From Corallococcus sp. EGB (GTDB taxonomy: Bacteria; Myxococcota; Myxococcia; Myxococcales; Myxococcaceae), in NCBI RefSeq assembly GCF_019968905.1, contig NZ_CP079946.1, forward strand, positions 9,273,356 to 9,337,355: DNA of 64,000 bases. The letters run 5' to 3'. The translations under genes and the position numbers were made by a program. The notes beneath the pieces were generated by a model. That model was not told where the DNA came from. It did not search any database and saw only the letters and a program-made list of their open reading frames with translations. Positions 50,358-58,648 of the stretch are shown here, one piece after another; positions within the stretch are counted from its first letter, which is position 1, and every line of letters starts with the position of its first letter.

Positions 50358-52151
50358 TCAGGACTTGTTGCCCTTGTGGGGGAGGAAGGTCTCCACCATC
50401 TCCTTCATGGACTGCTTGAGGAAGCCGCCCGCGTCCACGTCGCCCTTCACGACGGCGGAGACGAACATCTTCGCCTGCTCCACCGTGATGTGCGGCGGCA
50501 GGGGCGGCACGTCCGGGTCCGTATAGGCTTCGAAGACGACGGGCCGGTCGGAGGCCAGCGCGTCATCCCACGCGGCGGCGAGCCGGTCCGGCCGGTCCAC
50601 GCGGATGCCCTTGAGGCCCAGGGACTCGGCGTACTTCGCGTAGGGGAAGTCCGGCAGGTCCTGGGACGCGGCGTACTTCGGGTCGCCGGCCATCACGCGC
50701 TGCTCCCACGTCACCTGGTTCAGGTCGCGGTTGTTGAGCACCAGGACGATGAGGCGCGGGTCGGTCCACTCCTTCCAGTACTTCGACACGGTGATGAGCT
50801 CCGCGTTGCCGTTCATCTGCATGGCGCCGTCCCCCACCACCGCGAGGACCGGCCGCTGCGGGAACGCGAACTTCGCGCCCAGCGCGTAGGGCATGCCGCA
50901 GCCCATGGTGGCCAGGTTGCCGGACAGCGAGGCCATCATCCCCTTGCGGACCTTCAGGTCGCGCGCGAACCAGTTGGTGGAGCTGCCCGAGTCCGCCGTC
51001 AGGATGACCCCGTCCGGCAGCTTCGGAGACAGCTCCCAGAACACGCGCTGCGGGTTGAGGGGGTTCGCGTCGTCCATGGCGCGCGCCTCCAGCACCTTCC
51101 ACCAGCGCGCCACGCCCTTCTCCACGCCCTCGCGCCAGCCGCGGTCCTCCTTGCGCTTGATGTGGGGGATGAGCGCGCGCAGCGTCTCCTTCGCGTCGCC
51201 CACGAGCCCCACCTCCATGGGGTAGCGGATGGAGAGCATCCGGCCATCCAGGTCGATCTGGACGCCGCGCGCCTGCCCCTCGGGCGGGAGGAACTCCGCG
51301 TAGGGGAAGCTCGTCCCCACCATCAGCAGCGTGTCGCACTCCTGCATCAGGTCCCAGCTGGGCTTCGTGCCCAGAAGGCCGATGGCGCCCGTCACGAAGG
51401 GCAGCGTGTCCGGCAGGGCCGCCTTGCCCAACAGCGCCTTGGCCACGCCCGCCCCCAGCCGGTCCGCGACCTCCAGCACCTCATCCGCCGCGTTGATGGC
51501 GCCCGCGCCCACCAGCATCGCCACCCGCTTGCCGGCGTTGAGGACGTCCGCGGCGCGGCGCAGGTCCGCGTCCTGGGGCGTCACCCGCGGAGAGGCGTAG
51601 CCCACGCTGGAGTGCACGGTGCCGTGCTTGCGCGGGGGCGGCTCATAGGGCTGCTCCTGCAGGTCATTGGGGATGACCAGACACGTCACGGTGCGCTCGC
51701 ACCGGGCGATGCGCACGGCCCGGTCCAGCGCGTGCCGGATGGCGGAGGGCACGGTCACCATGGTGACGTACTCGCTGGCCACGTCCTTGAAGAGGGTGGT
51801 GAGGTCCACCTCCTGCTGGTAGTGACCGCCCAGGGCGGTGCGGGCCTGTTGACCCACGATGGCCACCACGGGCTGGTGGTCCAGCTTCGCGTCGTAGAGG
51901 CCGTTGAGCAGGTGGACGGCGCCCGGGCCGGAGGTGGCCATGCACACGCCCACCTCGCCCGTGAACTTCGCGTGCGCGCAGGCGGCGAAGGCGGCCATCT
52001 CCTCGTGGCGGACCTGCACGAACTTCATCTCGGAGTTGCGCCCCAGCGCTCCCATCACGCCGTTGATGCCGTCGCCCGGGTAGCCATAGATGCGGCGCAC
52101 GCCCCACTGGAGGAGGCGGTAGACGAGGTAGTCGCTGACGGTGGCGCTCAT
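50358..52151 (-). CDS. Thiamine pyrophosphate enzyme, pyruvate oxidase-like
   Basis: This 597-residue protein has the three domains of the pyruvate oxidase/acetolactate synthase family: PYR domain (GYPGDGINGV; catalytic glutamate in VRHEEMAAFAAC; SGPGAVHLLNGLYDAKLDHQ), central domain, and PP domain with the TPP motif VVGDGAMQMNGNAEL and an asparagine in LNNRDLNQVTWEQR. The close likeness to pyruvate oxidases suggests conversion of pyruvate to acetate or acetyl phosphate, but acetolactate synthase or other decarboxylase chemistry is possible. It lies 128 bases after the Mrp operon on the same strand. Confidence 0.93.
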   Translation of the reverse strand: MSATVSDYLVYRLLQWGVRRIYGYPGDGINGVMGALGRNSEMKFVQVRHEEMAAFAACAHAKFTGEVGVCMATSGPGAVHLLNGLYDAKLDHQPVVAIVGQQARTALGGHYQQEVDLTTLFKDVASEYVTMVTVPSAIRHALDRAVRIARCERTVTCLVIPNDLQEQPYEPPPRKHGTVHSSVGYASPRVTPQDADLRRAADVLNAGKRVAMLVGAGAINAADEVLEVADRLGAGVAKALLGKAALPDTLPFVTGAIGLLGTKPSWDLMQECDTLLMVGTSFPYAEFLPPEGQARGVQIDLDGRMLSIRYPMEVGLVGDAKETLRALIPHIKRKEDRGWREGVEKGVARWWKVLEARAMDDANPLNPQRVFWELSPKLPDGVILTADSGSSTNWFARDLKVRKGMMASLSGNLATMGCGMPYALGAKFAFPQRPVLAVVGDGAMQMNGNAELITVSKYWKEWTDPRLIVLVLNNRDLNQVTWEQRVMAGDPKYAASQDLPDFPYAKYAESLGLKGIRVDRPDRLAAAWDDALASDRPVVFEAYTDPDVPPLPPHITVEQAKMFVSAVVKGDVDAGGFLKQSMKEMVETFLPHKGNKS

Positions 52152-52279
52152 GCGCGAGGCTCCTGGACAGGGGGTGGAGGTCCCTCGCGGCTCAAGCTAG
52201 TGACCGCGACGCCCCGTGGACGCCGAGGCCATCCAGGTGCCCGTCCCGCCCGTCCGTGAGCGGGCCTGCGTGCGGGCGG

Positions 52280-52639
52280 CTACTGGGGGCCGGGGGGTTC
52301 CGGTTCGCCCGCCCCGGAGCCGCGTCCCCGCCGTCCGCCCTTGTCGTGGGCGAGCTCCGGCCGCTTCTCCGCCAGCCAGGCGATGGCGTGCGCGGAGCTG
52401 GGGATGGTGAGCATCAGGAACGCGGCGACGAGCAGCCCCCGGGCGAGCAGCCAGCCGTCCCCCGTCGCCAGCGTGGCCCCGATGATGACCAGCGACCCGC
52501 CGAAGGGCACCGCGCCCGCCGCGTGCACGCGCGTGAGCACGGACGGCAGGCGGTACATGCCGATGATGGCGGCGGTGATGAAGAGCAGGCCCAGCGCCAC
52601 CAGGCCGTCGGACACCCACTGGAGGAGGGCGGCCGTCAC
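52280..52639 (-). CDS. mrpG: Mrp Na+/H+ antiporter subunit G
   Basis: This 119-residue protein has three membrane helices, including VSDGLVALGLLFITAAIIGM, and the subunit G phrase RLPSVLTRVHAAGAVPFGGS. The C terminus is polar and Gly/Pro-rich. GTG 52639 is the start; its codon overlaps the stop of mrpF (52636-52639). Subunit G is the last gene of a complete mrpABCDEFG operon; the hetero-oligomer exchanges Na+ for protons across the inner membrane. Confidence 0.92.
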   Translation of the reverse strand: MTAALLQWVSDGLVALGLLFITAAIIGMYRLPSVLTRVHAAGAVPFGGSLVIIGATLATGDGWLLARGLLVAAFLMLTIPSSAHAIAWLAEKRPELAHDKGGRRGRGSGAGEPEPPGPQ

Positions 52640-52923
52640 CGGCGGTCCTCCTCGTCGTGGAAGGTGCGGCCGTGGTGCAGGTAGCGGGCGCCGGCCACGG
52701 TCTGCACGTAGGAGAGCAGGGCCAATACCAGGGCCGCGTCCAGGTAGCCGGCCTCGCCGCGCGTGGCGCCGTACAGCGCCAGCACCGCGCAGATGGCCAG
52801 GCCCAGGGTGTCCACGGACATGAGCACGTCCGCGACGGAGCGCTGCCGCGAGGCCAGCAGCACCAGCGCGCCCAGGAGGCCCACCAGCCACACGATGGCC
52901 AGGGTGAAGAAGGTCTCGTGCAT
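52636..52923 (-). CDS. mrpF: Mrp Na+/H+ antiporter subunit F
   Basis: This protein of about 95 residues has three membrane helices (FFTLAIVWLVGLLGALVLL; SVADVLMSVDTLGLAICAVL; AALVLALLSYVQTV). RSVADVLMSVDTLG matches the conserved MnhF segment. The start is ATG 52923; GTG 52926 is equally placed relative to GGGAGG. It starts 13-16 bases after the mrpE stop. Confidence 0.9.
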   Translation of the reverse strand: MHETFFTLAIVWLVGLLGALVLLASRQRSVADVLMSVDTLGLAICAVLALYGATRGEAGYLDAALVLALLSYVQTVAGARYLHHGRTFHDEEDRR

Positions 52924-52938
52924 CACCGGGCCGCCTCC

Positions 52939-53436
52939 CTACGGAAACACCGCGCGCTGGTAGCGCCGATAGAAGTCGTCCTGCTGCTGGCGGAGCCGGT
53001 CCGGATCCGACGCGTCCAGCGCGTGGATGCGCATCACGCGCTTCTTCCAGTCCAGCTCCAGCAGCACCGTGCCCGGGGCCAGGGACATCACCCACGAGGA
53101 CACCTGCACGCCGCGCGCGGTGCGCTCGCCCATGGGGACCTCCACCACGCCCGCGTGCCGGGCGCGGTCCCTGGGGCCGAAGATGACCGTGAGGACGAGG
53201 AAGCAGCTCTTCGTCACCAGCACGGCCAGGGCCCAGCCGAAGCGCGGCAGGTGCAGCGTGCGCCGCCAGTGCTCGCGCACGCTCAGCACCGGGGGCTGGC
53301 CCGCCAGGGGGAACAGGCGCATCACGCCCTGGGCCAGTACGGCGCCCACCCCGAGGTCCACCGGGTGGAAGCTGCCCACCATCAACGCGTACAGCAGCGC
53401 CAGGGACAGCATGTGCACGACGGAGCGCACGCTCAT
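52939..53436 (-). CDS. mrpE: Mrp Na+/H+ antiporter subunit E
   Basis: This 165-residue protein has two or three N-terminal membrane helices followed by a soluble domain (VSSWVMSLAPGTVLLELDWK, the MnhE signature; RIHALDASDPDRLRQQQDDF). The ATG at 53436 overlaps the mrpD stop (ATGA). It belongs to the mrp operon. Confidence 0.93.
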   Translation of the reverse strand: MSVRSVVHMLSLALLYALMVGSFHPVDLGVGAVLAQGVMRLFPLAGQPPVLSVREHWRRTLHLPRFGWALAVLVTKSCFLVLTVIFGPRDRARHAGVVEVPMGERTARGVQVSSWVMSLAPGTVLLELDWKKRVMRIHALDASDPDRLRQQQDDFYRRYQRAVFP

Positions 53437-54800
53437 GGCAGCGTCCCCAGGCCCTGGATGGCGTCCCGCCCCGCGCGCAACAGCGGCTCCGGCCACAAGC
53501 CCGTGGCGATGAGCGCCAGGGACAGCGCGTACACCACCGCGCCCGTGCCCCGGTGCAGGGCCGCGCCCTGCTTGAGCCAGCGCTCGCGCTGGTAGGCGCG
53601 GAAGAGGGCCAACAGCGACAGGGCGCTCGCCAGCACCACCAGCCCCGCGAGCAGCGTGTGCCCCTGCTCCAAGGCCGCTCGCAGGAGCCAGGCCTTGGAC
53701 CAGAAGCCCGCGGTGGGCGGCACGCCCGCCGTGCTGAAGGCCGCCACCGAGTAGGCCCGGCGCGCCCGCTCGCCCCCCCGGTCCTGCGCCAGGAACAGCG
53801 CCGTCTTGTCCACCGACCCCGCCAGCGCCAGCGCCACGGCCGCGCCCAGGCCTTCACGGCCCCCCAGGCCCACCGCGGTGATGATGAGCCCCGCTTGCGT
53901 GATGGACGCGTACGCCAGCACCTCGCGCGTGTCCCGCCGGGACAGCGCCAGCACGGAGCCGTAGAGGATGCTCGCCGCGCCCAATATCTCCAGCAGCGGC
54001 CGGGACTGCGCCAGCACCTGCGGCAGCACGTCCGCGCCGAAGCGCAGCAGGCCATAGCTGCCGATGTTCGCCAGCGCCCCGGCGAGCAGCGCCGCCACCG
54101 TGGGGCCCGCGTCCCGGTACACCGCGGGCGCCCAGAAGTGGAACGGGAAGAAGCCCAGCTTCACGCCGAACGCGCACAAGAGCAGCGTGCCCGGCACCAG
54201 CAGCGCGAACGGCGGCCCGGCCTGGCCCCACGCGATGAGGGACAGCATGTCCAGCGTGCCGGTGGTCAGGTACAGCATCACCACCGCGGAGAGGAACAGC
54301 GTGGACCCCATCAGGTTCACCACCACGAAGGTGAACGCGGCGCGCAGGTTCCGGGGCCTCTCGCCATAGGACGCCAGCGCGAACGCGGACGTCATCGCCA
54401 GCTCGAAGAAGACGTAGAAGTTGAACACGTCCGACGTGAAGAACACCCCCGTGAGCCCCGCCCCCAGGAAGACCACCAGCGCGGGGAAGCTGCGGGACGT
54501 GATGCCTCCGGCCACGTGCTCGTACACGAGCGTGCCCAGCAGCACCGCCGTGGACACCAGCGCGAACACGATGGAGAGCTGATCCGCGCGCAGGCGGATG
54601 CCCACGCCCACCGGCCAGTCCCCCGTGACGAACTGGGGGGCCTGCGCGCCCCAGGCCTGGGGCAACAGCCACGCCGTGCAGACCAGGGTGCCCGCCAGCC
54701 CCGCGATGGCCAGCCACGCCACCCACGCGCGGCGCCCGTCCAGGAACGCCAGCACCACGCCCAGCACCCACGGCAGGAGCAGCGGTCCCCAGAGCGGCAT
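53433..54800 (-). CDS. mrpD: Mrp Na+/H+ antiporter subunit D
   Basis: This 455-residue proton-translocating subunit is homologous to complex I NuoM/NuoN. It has about 14 membrane helices with conserved motifs FYVFFELAMTSAFALASY (with the essential glutamate), FGVKLGFFPFHFWAPAVYRD and ALALAGSVDKTALFL. It overlaps mrpE by 4 bases and touches mrpC by one base (TGATG). Together with MrpA it forms the ion-transport core. Confidence 0.95.
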   Translation of the reverse strand: MPLWGPLLLPWVLGVVLAFLDGRRAWVAWLAIAGLAGTLVCTAWLLPQAWGAQAPQFVTGDWPVGVGIRLRADQLSIVFALVSTAVLLGTLVYEHVAGGITSRSFPALVVFLGAGLTGVFFTSDVFNFYVFFELAMTSAFALASYGERPRNLRAAFTFVVVNLMGSTLFLSAVVMLYLTTGTLDMLSLIAWGQAGPPFALLVPGTLLLCAFGVKLGFFPFHFWAPAVYRDAGPTVAALLAGALANIGSYGLLRFGADVLPQVLAQSRPLLEILGAASILYGSVLALSRRDTREVLAYASITQAGLIITAVGLGGREGLGAAVALALAGSVDKTALFLAQDRGGERARRAYSVAAFSTAGVPPTAGFWSKAWLLRAALEQGHTLLAGLVVLASALSLLALFRAYQRERWLKQGAALHRGTGAVVYALSLALIATGLWPEPLLRAGRDAIQGLGTLP

Positions 54801-55168
54801 CAGCGGCCCTCCTCCTTCTCCACGGCGTGCACGCGCTTCAGCTCCGCCTCCACCAGCCGGTCCGTGCGCAGCGAGCCGTGCGCCCGCTGCGTGCGGTGCA
54901 CCAGCGTGAGCAGCAGCGCGGACACCGCGAAGCCGATGACGATGGCCGTGAGCGCCAGCGACTGGAGCACCGGGTCCGTCACCGGCCAGCCGGGCTGCAC
55001 GTTCAGCGCCTCGCCCCGCTCCGGGAAGGAGCCCGCGACGATGAGCAGGACGCTGGAGTTGGTGATGAGCACCGTGCCGCACGCCACGCGCACCAGCTCG
55101 CGCTCCAGCACCATGCGCACGCCGCACGCGAACAGCAGGCCCACCACCAGGGACGCGATGAGGGTCAT
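54800..55168 (-). CDS. mrpC: Mrp Na+/H+ antiporter subunit C
   Basis: This 122-residue NuoK-like protein has three membrane helices (LIASLVVGLLFACGVRMVLE; VACGTVLITNSSVLLIVAGS; QSLALTAIVIGFAVSALLLT). The third has the DPVLQSLALTAIVIGFA segment typical of MnhC. The C-terminal tail is charged. The start overlaps mrpB by 4 bases. Confidence 0.94.
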   Translation of the reverse strand: MTLIASLVVGLLFACGVRMVLERELVRVACGTVLITNSSVLLIVAGSFPERGEALNVQPGWPVTDPVLQSLALTAIVIGFAVSALLLTLVHRTQRAHGSLRTDRLVEAELKRVHAVEKEEGR

Positions 55169-55608
55169 GGTCCGGACTCCTCCTCCGCTCCGGTGCGCAG
55201 CGCGAAGCGGTCGATGACGGTGACCACCAGGCCGAAGACGATGAGCATCAGCCCTCCTTCGAAGACGAGCGCGGTGTGCAGGTGGAGTCCCCCCACGCCC
55301 ACCTCCGGCTGTCCAGGGCGGGGGAAGAGGCTCATGGGCGTGTAGCCCGCGAGCACGGGCAGGAACGCGGTGCCCACCACGAGCAGCAGCCCCACGCCCG
55401 CCAGCGGCGCCGCGTACCGCACCGCCACGTAGCGCCGGGCCTGGTCGCGGCCCGCCGTCACGTACTGCAACAGCACCGCGAGCCCCGCGAGCGCCCCCGC
55501 CGGGAAGCCGCCGCCCGCGGACGCGCCGCCCTTCAGCCACAGCGACAGCGCGATGATCAACGACGGCCACAGCAGCAGGCGTGACAGGGGTGGGACGAAG
55601 GAGATCAT
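55165..55608 (-). CDS. mrpB: Mrp Na+/H+ antiporter subunit B
   Basis: This 147-residue protein has four membrane helices with the MnhB segment KGGASAGGGFPAGALAGLAV and LHTALVFEGGLMLIVFGLVV. It lies between mrpA (4-base gap) and mrpC (ATGA overlap). Confidence 0.93.
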   Translation of the reverse strand: MISFVPPLSRLLLWPSLIIALSLWLKGGASAGGGFPAGALAGLAVLLQYVTAGRDQARRYVAVRYAAPLAGVGLLLVVGTAFLPVLAGYTPMSLFPRPGQPEVGVGGLHLHTALVFEGGLMLIVFGLVVTVIDRFALRTGAEEESGP

Positions 55609-55612
55609 CGCT

Positions 55613-57895
55613 TCAGCGCCTTCCTTTCAGGCGCAGGAGGCTGGTGACGCCCAGCAGCGCCGCCACCACCACGCTCATCTCCCCCACCGTGTCCAGGCCG
55701 CGGAAGTCCGTGAGCACGGCGGCGACGACGTTGGGGGAGTGCGCGGCGCCCGCCAGCTCCACCGTGCGCGCGCCCACGCGCTCGGCCTGGAGGTGGGACA
55801 GGGCGCTCCAGCTCAGGAGGAAGGCGCTCGCGCCCGCGACCGCCGCCGCCAGCCGGTCGCGGCCGCGCGGGTTCTGGGCCTCATCCTGGGCGCGTTTGAG
55901 GCGTCCGGGGGGCAGCAGGGCCAGGAGGCCCGCGAAGAGCAGCGTGAAGGTGGTCTCCACCAGCACGGAGGTGAGGGCCACGTCGGGCGCGGCGGCGAAG
56001 GCGAACACCATGGCCAGGCTGAAGCCCACGCAGGAGATGAGCAGCACCAGCACCAGGTGTCCCTTCGCGCGAAGCGTCGCCAGCGCGGCGGCGGACGCGA
56101 AGGCGAGCGCCATCACCAGCGTGATGTCCGCCCACCCCACCTCGCCCACCTGGAAGCGGCCTCGCAGCGGCGTCACGCCCAGCACCGCGAGGCCCAGCAG
56201 GCCCGTGGGCACCAGCACGGACGCCACGCGGTCGCGCAGGTCGCGCACCTCCTTCTCGTGCAGCCACGTGGACAGCCGGTCCAGCAGGTACAGGAGGAAG
56301 CGGTAGCCGCGCTCGGCGCCCACGCGGGACGCGACCTTCAGCGCGCGGGAGAGCGCGGGCGTCCAGGCGTGGCGCGTGGCGAAGAGGAGCGCCCCCAGGG
56401 CCCAGGCCCCCACGGCGAGCAGGTTCTCCGGGCGCGCGTCGAAGTGGTACGCGAGCTCCAGCGAGGAGGGCTGCCCCAGCATCGCCTCGGCGGCGGCGCG
56501 CGCGGGTGGGACGAGGAGCCCCGGCAGCACGCCGCCCAGGAGGATGCCCGCGGCGAGCACGACGACGGGCGCCACGAGCAGCACGGGCGCGGCGGGCGCG
56601 TCGCGGCGCGGGCCCCCGAAGAGGCCCCACCACAGGCGCAGCGTGTACGCGAGCGTCATGCCCGCGCCCACGAGCCCGGCCGCCATGAACACGGGGCCCC
56701 TCTGGACGAGCGCGTGGAAGAAGACCTCGTCCTTGAAGAAGCCTTCGGTGAAGGGCACCGCGGCGAGCCCCGCCGCCGCGACGGCGCTGGCGCCCGCCAG
56801 CACGGGGAGCGAGTGGCGCAGGCCTCCGACCTCCGACAGCTTCTTCTTCCCGGTGACCTGGGTGACGGCGCCCGCGGTGAGGAACAGCGCGGCCTTGCAC
56901 GGGGCGTGGGCCGCCACGTAGAGCGGCGCGCCTTCGGAGCCCAGCGCCACCAGCACCAGCGCGTAGCCGTACTGCGCGATGGTGGAGTACGCGAGCACGC
57001 GCTTGAACGGATCCGCCACCAGGGCCATGAGGCTGCCCATGCCCAGGGACGCAAAGCCGATGACGAGCAGCCCATCGCGCACGTCCGTGGCCGGGGCGAA
57101 CAGGGGGTAGAGGCGCTGGAGGAGGAAGACGCCCGCGGCGACCATCGCGGCCGAGTGCAGGTACGAGGACACGGGCGTGGGCGCGGCCATGGCGCGCGGG
57201 AGCCAGAAGTGGAACGGCACCTGCGCGCTCTTGCCCAGCGCGCCCACGGCCAGGCACACGAGCGCGCCGGTGGACGCGGGGTGGAGCGCGGCGCGCTCGA
57301 TGACGAGCGGCAGGGAGAAGGTGCCGTACTGAAGGCCCAGCGACATGGCGCCGACGAAGAAGACGATGGAGGTGGCGCCGGTGAGCACGAGCGACAGGAG
57401 CGCGGCGGCGCGCGACTCGGCGTCCTCGCGGTCGAAGCCGATGAGCAGGTAGGAGATGATGGTGGTGAGGTCCAGCGCCACGAAGAGCAGCAGCAGGTCA
57501 TCCACGGTGACGAGCAGCACCATGGCGGCCATGAACGCGAGGATGAGTCCCTGGAAGCGGACCTCGTCGCCCGGGGGCCGGTGCTCCTCGGCCAGGTGGT
57601 GCGGCATGTACGCGCGCGAGTACAGGACCACGAGCGCGCCGATGCCGAGCGCCAACGCCGCATAGAGGCCGGACAGGCCGTCCCGGGTGAACTCCAGCGA
57701 CAGGCCCCAGGTAGGGGCCCAGGGGAGCACGAGGTGCGTGGGCTCCTGCGTCGTCCATTCATGGAGCAGCGCCCCCAGGGCGGCGAGCGCCCCCAGGGCG
57801 CCCATCCAGGCCGCGGCGCCCGGACGCCACCGGCCCGCGACATAGGCGAGCGGCGCGCACGCCAGGGCCAGGAGGATGGGCAAGAGGAGGGGCAT
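55613..57895 (-). CDS. mrpA: Mrp Na+/H+ antiporter subunit A
   Basis: This 760-residue NuoL-like subunit has about 20 membrane helices. Conserved pieces are DGLSGLYAALALGIGALVVL, the loop ALDLTTIISYLLIGFDRED, CLAVGALGKSAQVPFHFWLP, PTPVSSYLHSAAMVAAGVFL and FTEGFFKDEVFFHALV. The C-terminal part is the MbhD-like domain (ALTSVLVETTFTLLFAGLLA) and MbhE-like domain (LDTVGEMSVVVAALLGV). It is the first gene of the operon; the 138-base upstream gap (57896-58033) is the likely promoter region. Confidence 0.95.
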   Translation of the reverse strand: MPLLLPILLALACAPLAYVAGRWRPGAAAWMGALGALAALGALLHEWTTQEPTHLVLPWAPTWGLSLEFTRDGLSGLYAALALGIGALVVLYSRAYMPHHLAEEHRPPGDEVRFQGLILAFMAAMVLLVTVDDLLLLFVALDLTTIISYLLIGFDREDAESRAAALLSLVLTGATSIVFFVGAMSLGLQYGTFSLPLVIERAALHPASTGALVCLAVGALGKSAQVPFHFWLPRAMAAPTPVSSYLHSAAMVAAGVFLLQRLYPLFAPATDVRDGLLVIGFASLGMGSLMALVADPFKRVLAYSTIAQYGYALVLVALGSEGAPLYVAAHAPCKAALFLTAGAVTQVTGKKKLSEVGGLRHSLPVLAGASAVAAAGLAAVPFTEGFFKDEVFFHALVQRGPVFMAAGLVGAGMTLAYTLRLWWGLFGGPRRDAPAAPVLLVAPVVVLAAGILLGGVLPGLLVPPARAAAEAMLGQPSSLELAYHFDARPENLLAVGAWALGALLFATRHAWTPALSRALKVASRVGAERGYRFLLYLLDRLSTWLHEKEVRDLRDRVASVLVPTGLLGLAVLGVTPLRGRFQVGEVGWADITLVMALAFASAAALATLRAKGHLVLVLLISCVGFSLAMVFAFAAAPDVALTSVLVETTFTLLFAGLLALLPPGRLKRAQDEAQNPRGRDRLAAAVAGASAFLLSWSALSHLQAERVGARTVELAGAAHSPNVVAAVLTDFRGLDTVGEMSVVVAALLGVTSLLRLKGRR

Positions 57896-58033
57896 GGGCG
57901 AAGGGCCCACGTTAGGAGTGGCCCGCCGAGGCAGGCACACAACCGTCAGCCCCTCTCGCGGAGCGTCACCCCGAGGTCATTCGTCGAGCAGGGGCCGTGC
58001 GCTGGTGGACACAGTCCGGTCCACGCCCGGGGC

Positions 58034-58648
58034 TCAGGTCAGCAGCCCTTCCAGCACGGTAAACAGCCGCTCGCAGTGGACGGAACGGGCGCGAACGAGC
58101 GCGGGGTCCACCTTCCCCAACAGGTCCGAGCAGTGGTCGATCTTGTGGTACCGGCCCTTCTGCGTCCCCTGGGTTGCCTTGTCCAGGGCGCCTTCGAGGA
58201 CGGACTTGGGAATGGCCTCGACGTTGTTCGTCTTGGGAAGGCTCCCGAGCAGGAAGCCCTTTCCATAGAATCGCTGGAGCGCTTCGGGGTCCGCCATGAG
58301 CCAGGCCTCGGCGGTCTGGACCATCAGATGGCAGGAGTCGTCAGAAGCATTCTCGGGACGCAGCCACGGATCGCGCGTCGCGAGGTGGGCCCAGGGTGGC
58401 TTGCTCACCGGGCCTTCTGAATCAACGAGCAGGATGTTGAAGGCGGAAGGATGATCCTTGAGCGCCTGCCTGAAGCCACCGAAGGCCGCGTCGCGCGGGC
58501 CGCACAAGATGATGCGCCAGCGGATGTTGCTCTTTCTGGCGCGCTGGACGATTTCCTCGAAGAACTGGCCGAACCCCGCTCTCAAGCGCGCCTTGCCATG
58601 ATCCGTGTTTCCGCCTCCCTCGACGTAGAGTCGGATCTCCTTCACCAT
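58034..58648 (-). CDS. DUF4276 TOPRIM-like protein
   Basis: This 204-residue protein begins with a TOPRIM-type glutamate (LYVEGGG, Glu10) and has a D-x-E pair in NILLVDSEGPV (Asp76, Glu78). It also has the DUF4276 phrase CHLMVQTAEAWLMADPEALQ with FYGKGF and KTNNVEAIPK. DUF4276 proteins are relatives of the RloB/OLD-type TOPRIM nucleases. The start overlaps the stop of the ATPase gene by 7 bases, so the two make a coupled pair. A nuclease effector gated by the ATPase is inferred. Confidence 0.88.
   Translation of the reverse strand: MVKEIRLYVEGGGNTDHGKARLRAGFGQFFEEIVQRARKSNIRWRIILCGPRDAAFGGFRQALKDHPSAFNILLVDSEGPVSKPPWAHLATRDPWLRPENASDDSCHLMVQTAEAWLMADPEALQRFYGKGFLLGSLPKTNNVEAIPKSVLEGALDKATQGTQKGRYHKIDHCSDLLGKVDPALVRARSVHCERLFTVLEGLLT

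Noticed and set aside
55553-58420. A 955-codon open frame on the plus strand
   Set aside because: It is antisense to mrpA, mrpB and the DUF4276 gene. Its His/Gln/Arg/Glu-rich translation has no recognisable domain.
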